Position numbers and translations under genes: made by a program
NCBI GenBank assembly: GCA_030040755.1
Contig: JASHTC010000021.1
Coordinates: 1 to 22,913 of the forward strand
Reading direction: 5' to 3'
DNA from: Thermoplasmata archaeon
GTDB taxonomy: Archaea; Thermoplasmatota; Thermoplasmata; Lutacidiplasmatales; UBA184
Length of the DNA stretch: 22,913 bases
Part shown: positions 1 through 7,853 of the stretch, one piece after another
Position numbering within the stretch: position 1 is the stretch's first letter
How the letters are laid out: each line of letters begins with the position of its first letter
The notes under the pieces: generated by a model
What the model was told of the DNA's origin: nothing
Database searches by the model: none
Seen by the model: the letters and a program-made list of their open reading frames with translations, nothing else

Positions 1-444
1 GCCGGAGGCCTGGAGATGCTCTTCGACCTGGAATTTGGAGTCAAAGTGCGGGATCCCGGTCCTTCGATTCGCGTCGCTCACCGAAGAGTACACCACGTAC
101 GGAACGCCCGCCGCTCGTGCGGCGTCGACCGCGGTCGTCCCGAAGCGCTGCTCGGCGGCCGCCCCCTGCTCGAACGGGGTCGCGACGAGGAACATGACAT
201 CCGCTCCCTTGGCCGCTCGTTCGAGCGACGCCGCATCGCCGAGGTCGCCCGCCACGACCTCCGCCCCGGCCGCCTTCAGCGCTCCGGCCGCGGCGCCGTC
301 GGGCTTGCGGGTCAGCGCGCGAACGTGATGTCCCCGCTGGAGCAGCAGGCGGGCTAGTCCGCCGCCTTGCCGGCCGGTCGCCCCGGTCACGAGAACGTCG
401 TTGGCATCGTCCAGGCGGCCCGAGAGTGCTTTGGCATCCGGCAT
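1..444 (-). CDS. NmrA-like NAD(P)-binding protein (3' end cut off by the window)
   Basis: The reading frame is open from the ATG at 444 to the window edge, giving 148 residues of an unfinished protein. Residues 17-25 carry the Rossmann glycine motif VTGATGRQG, the NmrA/atypical SDR form of GxxGxxG. This is followed by an Arg-rich beta2 region (VRALTRKPDG), a GDL turn near residue 70, and YVVYSSVSDANR around 125, where such proteins have the YxSS(V/A) segment. Known relatives are NmrA-type redox sensors and NAD(P)H:quinone or epimerase-like oxidoreductases that bind NAD(P) in the cytoplasm; which applies cannot be told without the C-terminal half. It lies 111 bp after the HAD gene on the same strand. 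A weak A/T patch (ATGTTATCC, 476-484) lies about 35 bp upstream and could be its promoter. No other in-frame start competes. Confidence 0.85.
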   Translation of the reverse strand, partial: MPDAKALSGRLDDANDVLVTGATGRQGGGLARLLLQRGHHVRALTRKPDGAAAGALKAAGAEVVAGDLGDAASLERAAKGADVMFLVATPFEQGAAAEQRFGTTAVDAARAAGVPYVVYSSVSDANRRTGIPHFDSKFQVEEHLQASG

Positions 445-493
445 CGCCCACCCGGCTCGTAGGGGGTTGGCGGGCGGATAACATCGGAGTGAC

Positions 494-512
494 GGAGGGG
501 TAACTTCCCTCC
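494..512 (-). terminator. short inverted repeat between HAD and NmrA-like genes
   Basis: GGAGGG (494-499) pairs with CCCTCC (507-512) around a 7-base loop. It lies 44 bp beyond the HAD stop codon and upstream of the NmrA-like start. There is no T-run after it, so termination is only a guess. Confidence 0.2.
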
Positions 513-555
513 CCGCACGCCGAGCGGGTGAATGCGGGGTGCCTATCTTGGGCGG

Positions 556-1473
556 CTAGGGTCGGGTCGCTCGCTGGACGCCGCGCGGCTTGCGCTCGGC
601 ACGCTCGGGCAGGTCGCTGACCACCAGGGCCGGGAACCTTTCCCACCGGTCGACCACCTGGGCGGCTCTCACCTCGCGGGCGGGCGGGCGAAGGGGAGGC
701 ACGGGCCGGTACCGTTCGAGTCCCGTATAGAGGAACGGGAAGAGCCCGGCGGCCCGGGCCCCCTCGATATCGTACCGATCGTCGCCGACGTGGGCGGAGC
801 TCGCGGCCGACGCCCCGAGCGCGCGCATGACCTCCCGGAACGGCTCCGGGCGCGGCTTGGAGAACCCCCGTTCGCAGGAGAGGATCACGACGTCGAGCTC
901 GGCGGCGAGTCCGTGCTGGGAGAGCAGCTCCCGCGTCGCGTCCCCGCTCTCGTTCATCACCGTCGATACCAGCCCGGTCTTCACCCCCGAGCGACGGAGG
1001 GACCGGACCGCCTCCCGGCCCCCCGGGGCGGTGCGCACGTCCGCGGCCCGGATCAGGCGGTCGAGCTCCTCGACGATCTCCTCGACGGGAAGGACCACGC
1101 CGAGGCGTCTCGCGAGCCAGGCCGCATGCCTCGGCACCGAGGGGGCCCGTCCCCGAGCATGGGCCGCCTCGCCCCAGGTCTCCGTCTCCTGGAGCGCGCG
1201 GAGCGACTGTGGCCGGCTCAGCCCGAGCCGGAGCAGGGGGGCGGTCCACACGCGACGGCGGGCCGCGGCGACGCGGCGCTGTTCGGACCGCCGGAGGTAC
1301 AGCAACGTGTACCAGAGATCGAAGGTGACGGCCCGACGAGGCCCGTCCGAGCCGAGGTGGCCCGGGCCGCCTACGGTCGCCGGGCGGAGTCTCCCGACAG
1401 GTCCGTCGTCGCGCCGTTTGCGGAGTTTCGCTCGGGGTTCGGGGCGGGCGGCTCCCGGCGCGCTTCGGGGCAT
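556..1473 (-). CDS. HAD-superfamily hydrolase
   Basis: A 305-residue cytoplasmic hydrolase of the haloacid dehalogenase superfamily, probably a phosphatase. Motif I is FDLWYTLL with nucleophile D52. The +2 position is Trp where most phosphatases have the second Asp, as in the 'DxWxT' and dehalogenase-like branches. Motif II is the VST segment around residues 169-171, motif III is K206 in SKPRPEPF, and motif IV is HVGDDRYDIEGARAAG with D231, D232 and D235. A helical cap lies between residues 60 and 160. The first ~45 residues are Arg/Pro-rich and look unlike the family, but I see no ATG, GTG or TTG close to motif I, so the ATG at 1473 is kept. It lies 69 bp after the MscS gene on the same strand and may share its transcript. 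Substrate unknown. Confidence 0.85.
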   Translation of the reverse strand: MPRSAPGAARPEPRAKLRKRRDDGPVGRLRPATVGGPGHLGSDGPRRAVTFDLWYTLLYLRRSEQRRVAAARRRVWTAPLLRLGLSRPQSLRALQETETWGEAAHARGRAPSVPRHAAWLARRLGVVLPVEEIVEELDRLIRAADVRTAPGGREAVRSLRRSGVKTGLVSTVMNESGDATRELLSQHGLAAELDVVILSCERGFSKPRPEPFREVMRALGASAASSAHVGDDRYDIEGARAAGLFPFLYTGLERYRPVPPLRPPAREVRAAQVVDRWERFPALVVSDLPERAERKPRGVQRATRP

Positions 1474-1542
1474 GGAGCGGGGGTCTCGCGTTACGAGGGT
1501 CGGGCGGATCGGGGGAAGACGACTCTCGGCATTCGCTGGCTC

Positions 1543-2295
1543 CTACCGGCGGGACAGCTGGCTCTGGGCGACCAGCTCCGCGACACGTTTCGAGACCTCC
1601 GCGGTGACGGCATCGCGCTCCTCGGGCTGCCGAATCAGCACGGTCACGGTGAGGTCCGTGGACTGGGCGCTTCGCGCCCGGGTGACGAGCACGGGAGGGA
1701 ACCGGGGGTCGAGCCGAAGGCGGAGCTTCCCCAGGCTCTTCCGCAGGTCGCTCTCGAAGCGGGCGAGATTGACGCTGCTTCCGATGGAAAACGGTACGTT
1801 CACCTCCCGCCAGGCCTGGGGGGATGTGTTCGTCACCACCTCCCGCACGAACAGCGAGTTCGGTACCGAGATGAGCGTGTCTTTCTCGCTCAGCAGCACG
1901 GTCGTGATGGGGTTGATCTCGATGACCTTTCCCGAGTACCCCGCGACGCTCACCGTATCTCCGAGCCGGAACGGCGTGTAGATGTCGGAGAAGTACCGGG
2001 CCCCAAGGTTCTGGAGCGGCTCGCGAAGGGCGACGACTCCGGCGACCCCGAGGATGAACACGACCAGCAGGAGGACGTCCGCGCTGACCCCCAGCTCCTG
2101 GATCGCGAACGTCCCACCGATCAGCCAGACGACCACGGTGCCGAGGCGCCCGGCCGCGGCCGAGACCTGGGGCATGCTCTGCCCGATGCCCCGCCCGAGG
2201 AGCACCCCGGCGAGGCGGCCGACCGCCCACGTGACGAGGAGGATGACCGCGAAATAGATGTACGGGATCCAGAACGCGAGCGGGGGAAACGTCAT
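1543..2295 (-). CDS. MscS-family mechanosensitive ion channel
   Basis: A 250-residue small-conductance mechanosensitive channel of the MscS type, an inner-membrane homo-oligomer that releases solutes on osmotic downshock. Three membrane helices are visible at about residues 8-33, 50-68 and 71-98. The third runs into the Gly/Ala-rich pore helix (ILGVAGVVALREPLQNLGARY) typical of the family. The beta domain follows with PFRLGDTVSVAGYSGKVIEI (109-128) and the signature VPNSLFV near 144-150; the mixed alpha/beta C-terminal domain runs to the end. Length is slightly below E. coli MscS (286). Its ATG follows the glycosyltransferase stop with no gap (TGAATG), so the two are almost surely translated from one message. 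Confidence 0.93.
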   Translation of the reverse strand: MTFPPLAFWIPYIYFAVILLVTWAVGRLAGVLLGRGIGQSMPQVSAAAGRLGTVVVWLIGGTFAIQELGVSADVLLLVVFILGVAGVVALREPLQNLGARYFSDIYTPFRLGDTVSVAGYSGKVIEINPITTVLLSEKDTLISVPNSLFVREVVTNTSPQAWREVNVPFSIGSSVNLARFESDLRKSLGKLRLRLDPRFPPVLVTRARSAQSTDLTVTVLIRQPEERDAVTAEVSKRVAELVAQSQLSRR

Positions 2296-3684
2296 TCAGC
2301 CGCTCACCGCCTCCTCGAGGAGCAACGCCTCGGCGCGCGAGGCCGCCTCCATCGTGCACAGCCTCATCGTCTCCAGGGCGCGCTCGGCCAGCTTTCGGCC
2401 CAGCCCTTCGGGGTCGGTGAGGAGCGCCTCCATCCGGTCCGCCAGCGCGCGAGTGTTCTCCGGGTCGACGAGGAGGCCGTTCTGTCGGTGTTGCACGAGC
2501 TCCGCGACCCCGGCGTACTTCGAGACGATGGTCGGCTTGCGGTGGAGCCAGCTCTCGACCACGACCAGCCCGAACCCCTCCCGGACCGAGGGGAGCAGCG
2601 TGAAGTCGCACCGTTCGTAACAGGCGTCCAGTTCGCGCTGGGTGACGTGGCCCGAGAACAGGACCCTCCCCTCCACGTGGAGCTGGCGGGCCAGGCCCGC
2701 CAGCGCGTCCCGCCACCGAGCCGACTTGGAGAGCCCGAGCCCGGTCTTGGCGCTCGAGAAGCTCCCGTCGCCCACCAGGAGGAGCTTCAGGCTCGGGTGG
2801 CGCCGCGCGAGCCGGGCGAGGGCGCGGACCGCCCGGTCCTGGGCCTTCTGCGGGTCCATGCGCGCGACGACCAGCGCGACGCGGTCCTCCGGCTCCACCC
2901 CGAACCGCTGGACGGTCGCCCGGACCTCGTCCGGGGGCGGCACGGAGTACTCGGTCTCGTCCAGGTACGGGTAGAGCTTCACGGCTCGCCCGGTATAGCC
3001 GAACTCCTTGAGCTGGGCCAGGTAGCGGTCCGTGCTCACCACGACCGTGTCGTAGCGGTTCAGGTACCCGGTCATCGCCGGCCGCCAGGACTCGGGGATG
3101 TCGGAGGCGGCGAACGGGATGTGCCAGCGGAAGAGCTTCGGCTTGAGCGTGCCGAGCATCTCGCCGATCGCGAGTTGCTGGAAGTCGTGGATGTAGAACA
3201 GGTCGAAGTCGTACTTTGCGTCCAGGCTGTGGATCAGCTCCGCGGTCAGTCGGTTGTAGTAGGCGTACTCACTGAAGTCGTCGCTCCAGAACAGGTTGCC
3301 CGAGCCGTCCTCCTGGCGAAGTCCGTGGACCGTGCCCCAGATCGTCTCCTTGACGTTCCCGTAGGCGGCCAAGCGCTCTGGGGGGAGCGCGACGTTGTGG
3401 AGGGTCAGGTCCTCGAGGCGCACCTCCCGCGGGGCGTACGGGTTGAGCGAGACCCAGTGGGCCTCCCCGAGCAGCTTGTCCCGGTGCAGCCGACGAAGCA
3501 GAGGGTAGACCATCCGGGTGACGCCCCCCGGGGAGAAACGGTAGTCCACCCCCTCCTCGAGCTGGCTGAGGAGCTGGCTATCCGGTGGTCGGACGGGTAC
3601 GGAGTCGGGGCTCTCCGCCTGGGGGAAGAGGAGGAGCGGCGTCTGGGTGTTGACGCAGATGTCGAGAGGTTGATCCGTTGGCAT
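2296..3684 (-). CDS. family 4 glycosyltransferase, trehalose synthase (TreT)-like
   Basis: A 462-residue GT-B enzyme that transfers sugar from an activated donor with retention. The N-terminal domain has the glycine loop SPGGVTRMVYPLL (51-63), a GNVKETIWG segment (109-117) and YIHDFQQLAIGE (164-175), the position of the acceptor-side His-Asp. A helical linker has FRWHIPFA (185-192). The C-terminal donor domain shows VARMDPQKAQD (273-283, with the Arg and Lys that contact the nucleotide phosphate) and the E-x7-E motif from E369 to E377 in SVREGFGLVVVES. The N-terminal segments remind me of archaeal trehalose glycosyltransferring synthase, so a trehalose- or compatible-solute-making role is possible; an envelope glycan role is the alternative. 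It is translationally coupled to the downstream MscS channel. The ATG at 3684 is the only convincing start; no strong ribosome binding site is seen. Confidence 0.88.
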   Translation of the reverse strand: MPTDQPLDICVNTQTPLLLFPQAESPDSVPVRPPDSQLLSQLEEGVDYRFSPGGVTRMVYPLLRRLHRDKLLGEAHWVSLNPYAPREVRLEDLTLHNVALPPERLAAYGNVKETIWGTVHGLRQEDGSGNLFWSDDFSEYAYYNRLTAELIHSLDAKYDFDLFYIHDFQQLAIGEMLGTLKPKLFRWHIPFAASDIPESWRPAMTGYLNRYDTVVVSTDRYLAQLKEFGYTGRAVKLYPYLDETEYSVPPPDEVRATVQRFGVEPEDRVALVVARMDPQKAQDRAVRALARLARRHPSLKLLLVGDGSFSSAKTGLGLSKSARWRDALAGLARQLHVEGRVLFSGHVTQRELDACYERCDFTLLPSVREGFGLVVVESWLHRKPTIVSKYAGVAELVQHRQNGLLVDPENTRALADRMEALLTDPEGLGRKLAERALETMRLCTMEAASRAEALLLEEAVSG

Positions 3685-4028
3685 AGAGACTCATGAGAGC
3701 CGGGCCGAACGTGCCCGGAGGGAGCCACCGGCTGGTACAAGTGGTTTCCCGTTTCTCATTACGCTTCCGCCCCGGAGAGGCTCGTAGACCTACGCGGTCT
3801 CCGGGTGCCTCCCGGGCGGGAGGAGCCCGACGGTCCGGCTCCGCGACCTCCGTGCCCTCGGCGAGAGAGAACTCGCCCGGGGTCGCGCGCGACCGTCCCT
3901 GGACGCCCCCGGGACACGAGGAACGGAGCCGCTGGGTCCACCGGGCGGCGGCGCCCCGCGGACGGGGGACGGGCGGCGGCCACCCATGCCCTCATCCGCG
4001 GACTCTTCCTCGCGAGGCCGGCCGGAAG
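3685..4028. other. divergent intergenic region
   Basis: 344 bp between the outward-facing glycosyltransferase and methyltransferase genes. The only A/T-rich patch is TTCTCATTACG at 3752-3762. Read on the minus strand it would place a start site roughly 50 bp before the glycosyltransferase ATG. The rest is GC-rich. I see no RNA gene and no convincing small gene. Confidence 0.5.
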
Positions 4029-4601
4029 ATGTCCGAGATGAACTTCGTCGCGCGGTTCTTCGTCAACCGGTCCGCCGCCCGGCGGAGTGAACGACGGGCG
4101 GCCTGGATCCGTCAGAACGCACGGGTCCCGGCCGGTGCATCCTGCCTCGAGATCGGCTGCGGGGTCGGGGCGCTGGCGGCGCGTCTGGTGGATACCCTGC
4201 ACCCAGCGAAGTACGTCGCGACCGACCTCGACCCGCGGCAGCTCGAGGAAGCGACACGCTCCCTGAGCCAGAGATACCGGGGTCCCCCACCCCCCACGCT
4301 CGAGCTCCGTCGGGCGGACATGCTCCGGCTCCCCTTCCCGGACGCTTCCTTCGACGTGGTGCTGGCTTTCGTGGCCCTCCACCATGCGAGCCCGGTGCAC
4401 CACGATTTCAGCCAGGTCCCCCGGGCGCTCGGGGAGGCCGACCGAGTCCTCCGACCCGGAGGCCTGTTCCTCTATTCCGAGCTCTTCCACCAGGAAGCGA
4501 TACGGAAGTGGCTGACCGACCACGGCTATAGCATCTCGGGAGTTCAGCGGGGATGGAGGCTCGAGAGCGTCGTGGCCACGAAATCCGCGACGCCCGGGTG
4601 A
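4029..4601 (+). CDS. class I SAM-dependent methyltransferase
   Basis: A 190-residue cytoplasmic methyltransferase of the seven-beta-strand (Methyltransf_11/25) type. Motif I, CLEIGCGVGALAARL (39-53), is the SAM-binding loop. ATDLDP (64-69) ends in the acidic residue that binds the SAM ribose. RADMLRLPFPDASFDVVLA (95-113) covers motifs II/III and VLRPGGLFLYSE (140-151) is the post-III strand. The short length leaves no separate substrate domain, so the methyl acceptor cannot be inferred. The frame is open back to 3693, but the ~112 upstream residues are Arg/Pro/Gly-rich low-complexity, so I start at 4029, with ATG 4038 as an alternative. The MBL-fold gene begins 24 bp downstream, indicating an operon. 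Confidence 0.85.
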   Translation: MSEMNFVARFFVNRSAARRSERRAAWIRQNARVPAGASCLEIGCGVGALAARLVDTLHPAKYVATDLDPRQLEEATRSLSQRYRGPPPPTLELRRADMLRLPFPDASFDVVLAFVALHHASPVHHDFSQVPRALGEADRVLRPGGLFLYSELFHQEAIRKWLTDHGYSISGVQRGWRLESVVATKSATPG

Positions 4602-4625
4602 GGGGGCGATGGGAGACCCAAGACG

Positions 4626-5321
4626 ATGACGGAGACGGTCGCGGGCCGCCCCGTCGTGGACGGGGTCGGGATCATCCCTGGGTTCGTCAACAGCTATACA
4701 CTGCGATCCGGGGAGGAGACCTACCTCATCGACACCGGCTTTTCGCGGAAGGCCCCGAAGATCGTGCGGGCCTTCGAGGAGGCGAAGCTGCCGCTCGACC
4801 GGGTCGGCAAGGTGCTCCTGACCCATCATCATATCGATCATATGGGCGGGGCCGCGTACCTGGTCGCGAGCACGCGCGCGGCGCTCGCCTGCCACGACGA
4901 GGACGCGCCGTTCGTCGACGGGCGGGTCCGACCGCCGATGCCGCTCCTGATGCGGCTGTTCATGCGGGTCCACCCGGCTCCGGTGGCGGTCCGCCTCAAG
5001 GAGGGAGACCGAGTCGGGCCGCTGGTCGTCCTCCATGTCCCGGGACATACCCCCGGCGAGGTGGCGTTCTATGACGCGGCCGAGAAGACCCTCTTCTCCG
5101 GGGACTCCGTGGTGGAGCACGAGGGGCATCTGTCGATCCCAGCGGCAAAGTATGCCTCCAACCTCGAACAAGCCGTCCAGTCCCTCGAGCGGCTCCGAGC
5201 GCTGGACGTGGAGGTCCTCCTCCCCGGCCATGGGGTTCCGGTGTCCCGGAATGTCGCCGCGCTCCTCGACGACCTAATACGGCGCGCGCCCGCCGACTAC
5301 CTCCACCGTCCTGCGAAGTGA
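4626..5321 (+). CDS. MBL-fold metallo-hydrolase
   Basis: A 231-residue metallo-beta-lactamase-fold hydrolase. The metal-binding set is complete: HxHxDH in THHHIDH (H67, H69, D71, H72), H141 in PGHTPG, D160 in FSGD, and H202 in LLPGHG. This is the pattern of binuclear-zinc glyoxalase II-like and general MBL hydrolases. There is no beta-CASP or flavodiiron domain, so it is neither an RNase J/CPSF-type nuclease nor an FprA-type reductase. The substrate is unknown; thioester, lactone or phosphodiester hydrolysis is possible. It follows the methyltransferase by 24 bp, with a GGGAG ribosome binding site at 4611-4615, ten bases before the ATG. The gene runs convergently into the KaiC-like gene, 20 bp away. 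Confidence 0.92.
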   Translation: MTETVAGRPVVDGVGIIPGFVNSYTLRSGEETYLIDTGFSRKAPKIVRAFEEAKLPLDRVGKVLLTHHHIDHMGGAAYLVASTRAALACHDEDAPFVDGRVRPPMPLLMRLFMRVHPAPVAVRLKEGDRVGPLVVLHVPGHTPGEVAFYDAAEKTLFSGDSVVEHEGHLSIPAAKYASNLEQAVQSLERLRALDVEVLLPGHGVPVSRNVAALLDDLIRRAPADYLHRPAK

Positions 5322-5341
5322 CCCGCCCCTGGGCGGCGGGC
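5322..5341. terminator. hairpin between convergent genes
   Basis: CCCGCC (5322-5327) pairs with GGCGGG (5335-5340) around a 7-base loop. The hairpin fills nearly all of the 20-bp gap between two convergent stop codons (5319-5321 and 5342-5344). It has no T-run, so it may slow or end transcription from both sides, but this is weakly supported. Confidence 0.3.
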
Positions 5342-6133
5342 TCAGGAGGGGCGAGGGACGAGGGCCACGTGCGGGGGACCGGAGTTCAGGTCCGCGGTGA
5401 CGACGTGGCCGGGAAAGACGGGGCGGATCCCCCGGACGATGAGTCCCACCTCATCTCGATGGAGGCCGAACTCCATGTCCGCCATCCGGCGGACCCCGGC
5501 GGCGCACGCCAGTCCGGGCCCGAGGAGCCCGATGACCAGGTTCCCGATCTGACGCGAGCGCTTGACGCCGTAGTAGAACAACGGGAGCGACTTCTCCGCG
5601 CCCATCAGCGTTTCGAACACCTCGAAGGCGGTCAGCTCGACGAAGGGCCTCTTGCGGCCGCCCTGGACCACCCGCTCCGCCGCGACCATCTTGGCGAGCG
5701 CCGCGGTCCTCTCCTTCTTCTGCTCGGGGCTGCTCCTCCCGAACTGCGGGATGCCCTTGTTCAGGGTGACCACGTACGACAGGCCCTCGTCCTCTCCCAC
5801 ATAATCGACGATCCGGACCCGACTGTCGAACCGCCGGCGCGTCACGTAGCGCGTCAACCGCGCCCGAAAGTCGTGCGGGGAGTCATGGGCCGGAAGGATG
5901 GCGACGATCCCCCGCGACTGGTAGAGATGGTTCAGGAGCGAAGGGGCGAGGACGAGGTCGAGGTCCTCCCGCCCGACCGTCTCGTCGGTCGAGAAGAGCG
6001 CCATACTCCCGCGGGGGAACCCTCCCCCGATCAGTCGGTCGAAGTCCGGTATGCCGGAGGAGAACCGTCCGTCCGGGTCGGGCGTCGGTGTCCAGCCGTT
6101 CGGCGTTGGGGCGAGTTTCGCGCGGGCGCGCAT
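5342..6133 (-). CDS. RecA/KaiC-superfamily protein lacking the P-loop
   Basis: A 263-residue protein with the layout of archaeal KaiC/RadA-like ATPases. It opens with SSGIPDFDRLIGGGFPRGSMAL (25-46), matching the KaiC segment 'G...FD..  .GG.P.G...L' that leads into Walker A. Where the family has GxxGxGKT, this protein reads STDETVGREDLD (48-59), with no GK(T/S). Downstream are the Rossmann-like strands GIVAILPAHDSP (75-86) and RVRIVDYVG (105-113), and a C-terminal strand set ending in DLNSGPPHVALV. It is therefore probably an inactive scaffold or sensor homologue rather than an ATPase; substrate and partner are unknown. An upstream ATG at 6175 is in frame, but TCTAAGAA lies 30 bp before the ATG at 6133 and conserved sequence begins after it, so 6133 is preferred. 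Confidence 0.75.
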   Translation of the reverse strand: MRARAKLAPTPNGWTPTPDPDGRFSSGIPDFDRLIGGGFPRGSMALFSTDETVGREDLDLVLAPSLLNHLYQSRGIVAILPAHDSPHDFRARLTRYVTRRRFDSRVRIVDYVGEDEGLSYVVTLNKGIPQFGRSSPEQKKERTAALAKMVAAERVVQGGRKRPFVELTAFEVFETLMGAEKSLPLFYYGVKRSRQIGNLVIGLLGPGLACAAGVRRMADMEFGLHRDEVGLIVRGIRPVFPGHVVTADLNSGPPHVALVPRPS

Positions 6134-6156
6134 GGACGAAAGATGGCCGAAGGGGG

Positions 6157-6164
6157 TTCTTAGA
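6157..6164 (-). promoter_or_regulatory. TATA-like box for the KaiC-like gene
   Basis: TCTAAGAA on the minus strand, in GC-rich surroundings. The C of CTAAGA is 30 bp from the A of the ATG at 6133, the distance expected for a leaderless or very short-leader archaeal message. Confidence 0.45.
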
Positions 6165-6569
6165 CTCATGCCCACTTTGAGAGAAATCTACTGACGGTAG
6201 AGCGGGTCCGTCTCCCGGTGCCGCGCCACCCCGGTTCGGTCGGCCTCCCGCACGTTTCCGGCACGACGGTCGGGATACCGGTGGTTGGGTCCTCCGCGCA
6301 ACCGGCCGGTGGCTCGACCTTCGTCGGTCCGTGCCACCGCGGCCGGGGGTCTATCGGTTCGCCGCGGGCTGGGCGCGCCCGCTCCCGCTCTCCGACCGCG
6401 GGCCCGGTCCGGCCGGCGCGGCGCCCCCCCGGAATCGCCGGTCGCCCACGCACACCTCTGGATAACCGACAAGCGGCCACGCGGCTTCCTCTGGCTCGAT
6501 ATCTTAATCCCCCCCTTCCCCGAGCGCGGGTCACCGGAGGCGGGATACGTCCGGGGAAAGGTCCACGCC
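6165..6569. other. divergent intergenic region
   Basis: This is most of the 436-bp gap between the KaiC-like gene and the zinc-finger membrane gene. The notable element is ATCTTAATC at 6501-6509, an A/T patch that could be the promoter of the plus-strand gene (leader near 38 nt). A GGGGAAAGG stretch sits just before the GTG at 6570. Open frames crossing the gap are Arg/Pro/Ala-rich and unconvincing. No RNA gene is evident. Confidence 0.45.
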
Positions 6570-7853
6570 GTGGCGTCTTCGTTCACCGGAGGGAATCTGA
6601 CGCACCAGCCGTACCATTGGATGCTCGCGCTGGCCGAGGCCGCGGGGTTCGCCGCGCTGCTCCTAGTCCTCATCGGCACCTGGCCCGAGGTCGGCCGCTA
6701 CCCGGCGTTCGCGGGCCTCGTGGTGGTATCGACCGGGCTCGCCGGCGTCCTGGTCGTACGGGAAGGCGTCCGGGCACTCGACCGGGAAGAGGACTCCCTG
6801 GCCCAGTCCCGGGGGACGGCGACCGACCCGGCCTACCGGGGACTCTCGGAGCGCGCGCTCGGCCGGCTTGAACTGAGGAGGGTTCGTGGCCCCCACCCGG
6901 AAAGCGGGATTGGACGCGCTGCCGTCTCGGCGACGGCTCACGTGGGGGACGAGTTCTGGGGACGATGGCTGCTACCCCACGCGGACTCCCTGGGGGCGGA
7001 GCTGGTGGGTCCCGTCCCCGCGACCCCCTACCTTCCTCCGGTACCCGGCGCGCTCGCCCCGTACTCGGCGCGGGACGCCGACCTGGTCTTTGTCGGACGA
7101 GGCAGTCCGGCCGGCCGAGCCGAACCTCGACCGGCCCGGCCGCACCCTCCCCGGAACTCGGCCGCTGCCCCCGTTTATCTCTCCTCCGGCGGATCGACCG
7201 CGGGGGATCGGGCGATCACCACGATCGGGGGTCGCGCCTTCTCGGAAGAGGAGCTGGACCGCTTGTTCCCGCCCGACACGAGCCCATGGAGTCCGCCGTC
7301 GCCGGGCAACGGGCCGTCGCCGGAGCGCGGGGTGCCCCCGCCTCAAGCGCCGGAGACTCCCATCGCTCGGCCCTCGCCGGGGCCCTTGGAACGGGCCCTG
7401 CGGGCCTCCGCGGCTCCTCGAATGCCGGGGGTCGGGGCGCCCGAGCCGTACGCGCCCTCCGGAGCAGGATCGGTCCTCGCAGCGGTTCCCGTCGGGGTGA
7501 CAGACTATGCTGCGCCGTTCTCCGAGTTCCCGGGGACCGGCGGGACCACGGAGCGGATGAACCACCCGCTCCACCTCGAGGCTCTCAACCCCATCCCACC
7601 CCACCTCCGATCGGCCGGGGGCTCCCCCCCGCGCCGCCCCCCTGCGGTCGAGACGGCGCCACCTCTCCGGCCCAACCCGGCGCGGAGCTGCAGCATGTGT
7701 GCGCGTCAGCTCTGGGATTTCCGGAGCTGGGGGGATTGCCCGGAGTGTGGGGATCCGATCTGCGAGCACTGCCTTCGTCTATCGTTCCTCACCGGGGCCG
7801 AGGGACACTGCTGGGACTGTCGGGAAGCCCCGGAGTGGCCGGCGGCGACCTGA
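6570..7853 (+). CDS. two-helix membrane protein with C-terminal FYVE/RING-like zinc module
   Basis: A protein of about 427 residues, family not recognised. Two hydrophobic helices lie near the N terminus (about 18-36 and 46-66: MLALAEAAGFAALLLVLIG and AFAGLVVVSTGLAGVLVV), joined by a short loop. A long Pro/Ala/Gly-rich, probably disordered region follows (about 80-370). The last 54 residues carry eight cysteines in four CxxC pairs: C374/C377, C390/C393, C398/C401 and C414/C417. The 2-12-2-4-2-12-2 spacing fits a cross-braced two-zinc fold of the FYVE/RING kind; the core GDCPECGDPICEHC resembles the FYVE centre, but the basic RRHHCR phospholipid motif is absent. GTG 6570 is chosen because a GGGGAAAGG stretch precedes it and the upstream frame is low-complexity. 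The zinc module was placed by spacing only. Confidence 0.7.
   Translation: MASSFTGGNLTHQPYHWMLALAEAAGFAALLLVLIGTWPEVGRYPAFAGLVVVSTGLAGVLVVREGVRALDREEDSLAQSRGTATDPAYRGLSERALGRLELRRVRGPHPESGIGRAAVSATAHVGDEFWGRWLLPHADSLGAELVGPVPATPYLPPVPGALAPYSARDADLVFVGRGSPAGRAEPRPARPHPPRNSAAAPVYLSSGGSTAGDRAITTIGGRAFSEEELDRLFPPDTSPWSPPSPGNGPSPERGVPPPQAPETPIARPSPGPLERALRASAAPRMPGVGAPEPYAPSGAGSVLAAVPVGVTDYAAPFSEFPGTGGTTERMNHPLHLEALNPIPPHLRSAGGSPPRRPPAVETAPPLRPNPARSCSMCARQLWDFRSWGDCPECGDPICEHCLRLSFLTGAEGHCWDCREAPEWPAAT

Noticed and set aside
532..3696. Very long plus-strand open frame (over 1,000 codons)
   Set aside because: It lies antisense to the HAD, MscS and glycosyltransferase genes. Its product is Arg/Pro/Gly/Glu-rich low-complexity, an effect of GC-rich codons read on the other strand.
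3693..4028. N-terminal extension of the methyltransferase
   Set aside because: The frame is open, but the residues are Arg/Gly/Pro-rich with no domain. The methyltransferase fold starts after 4029.
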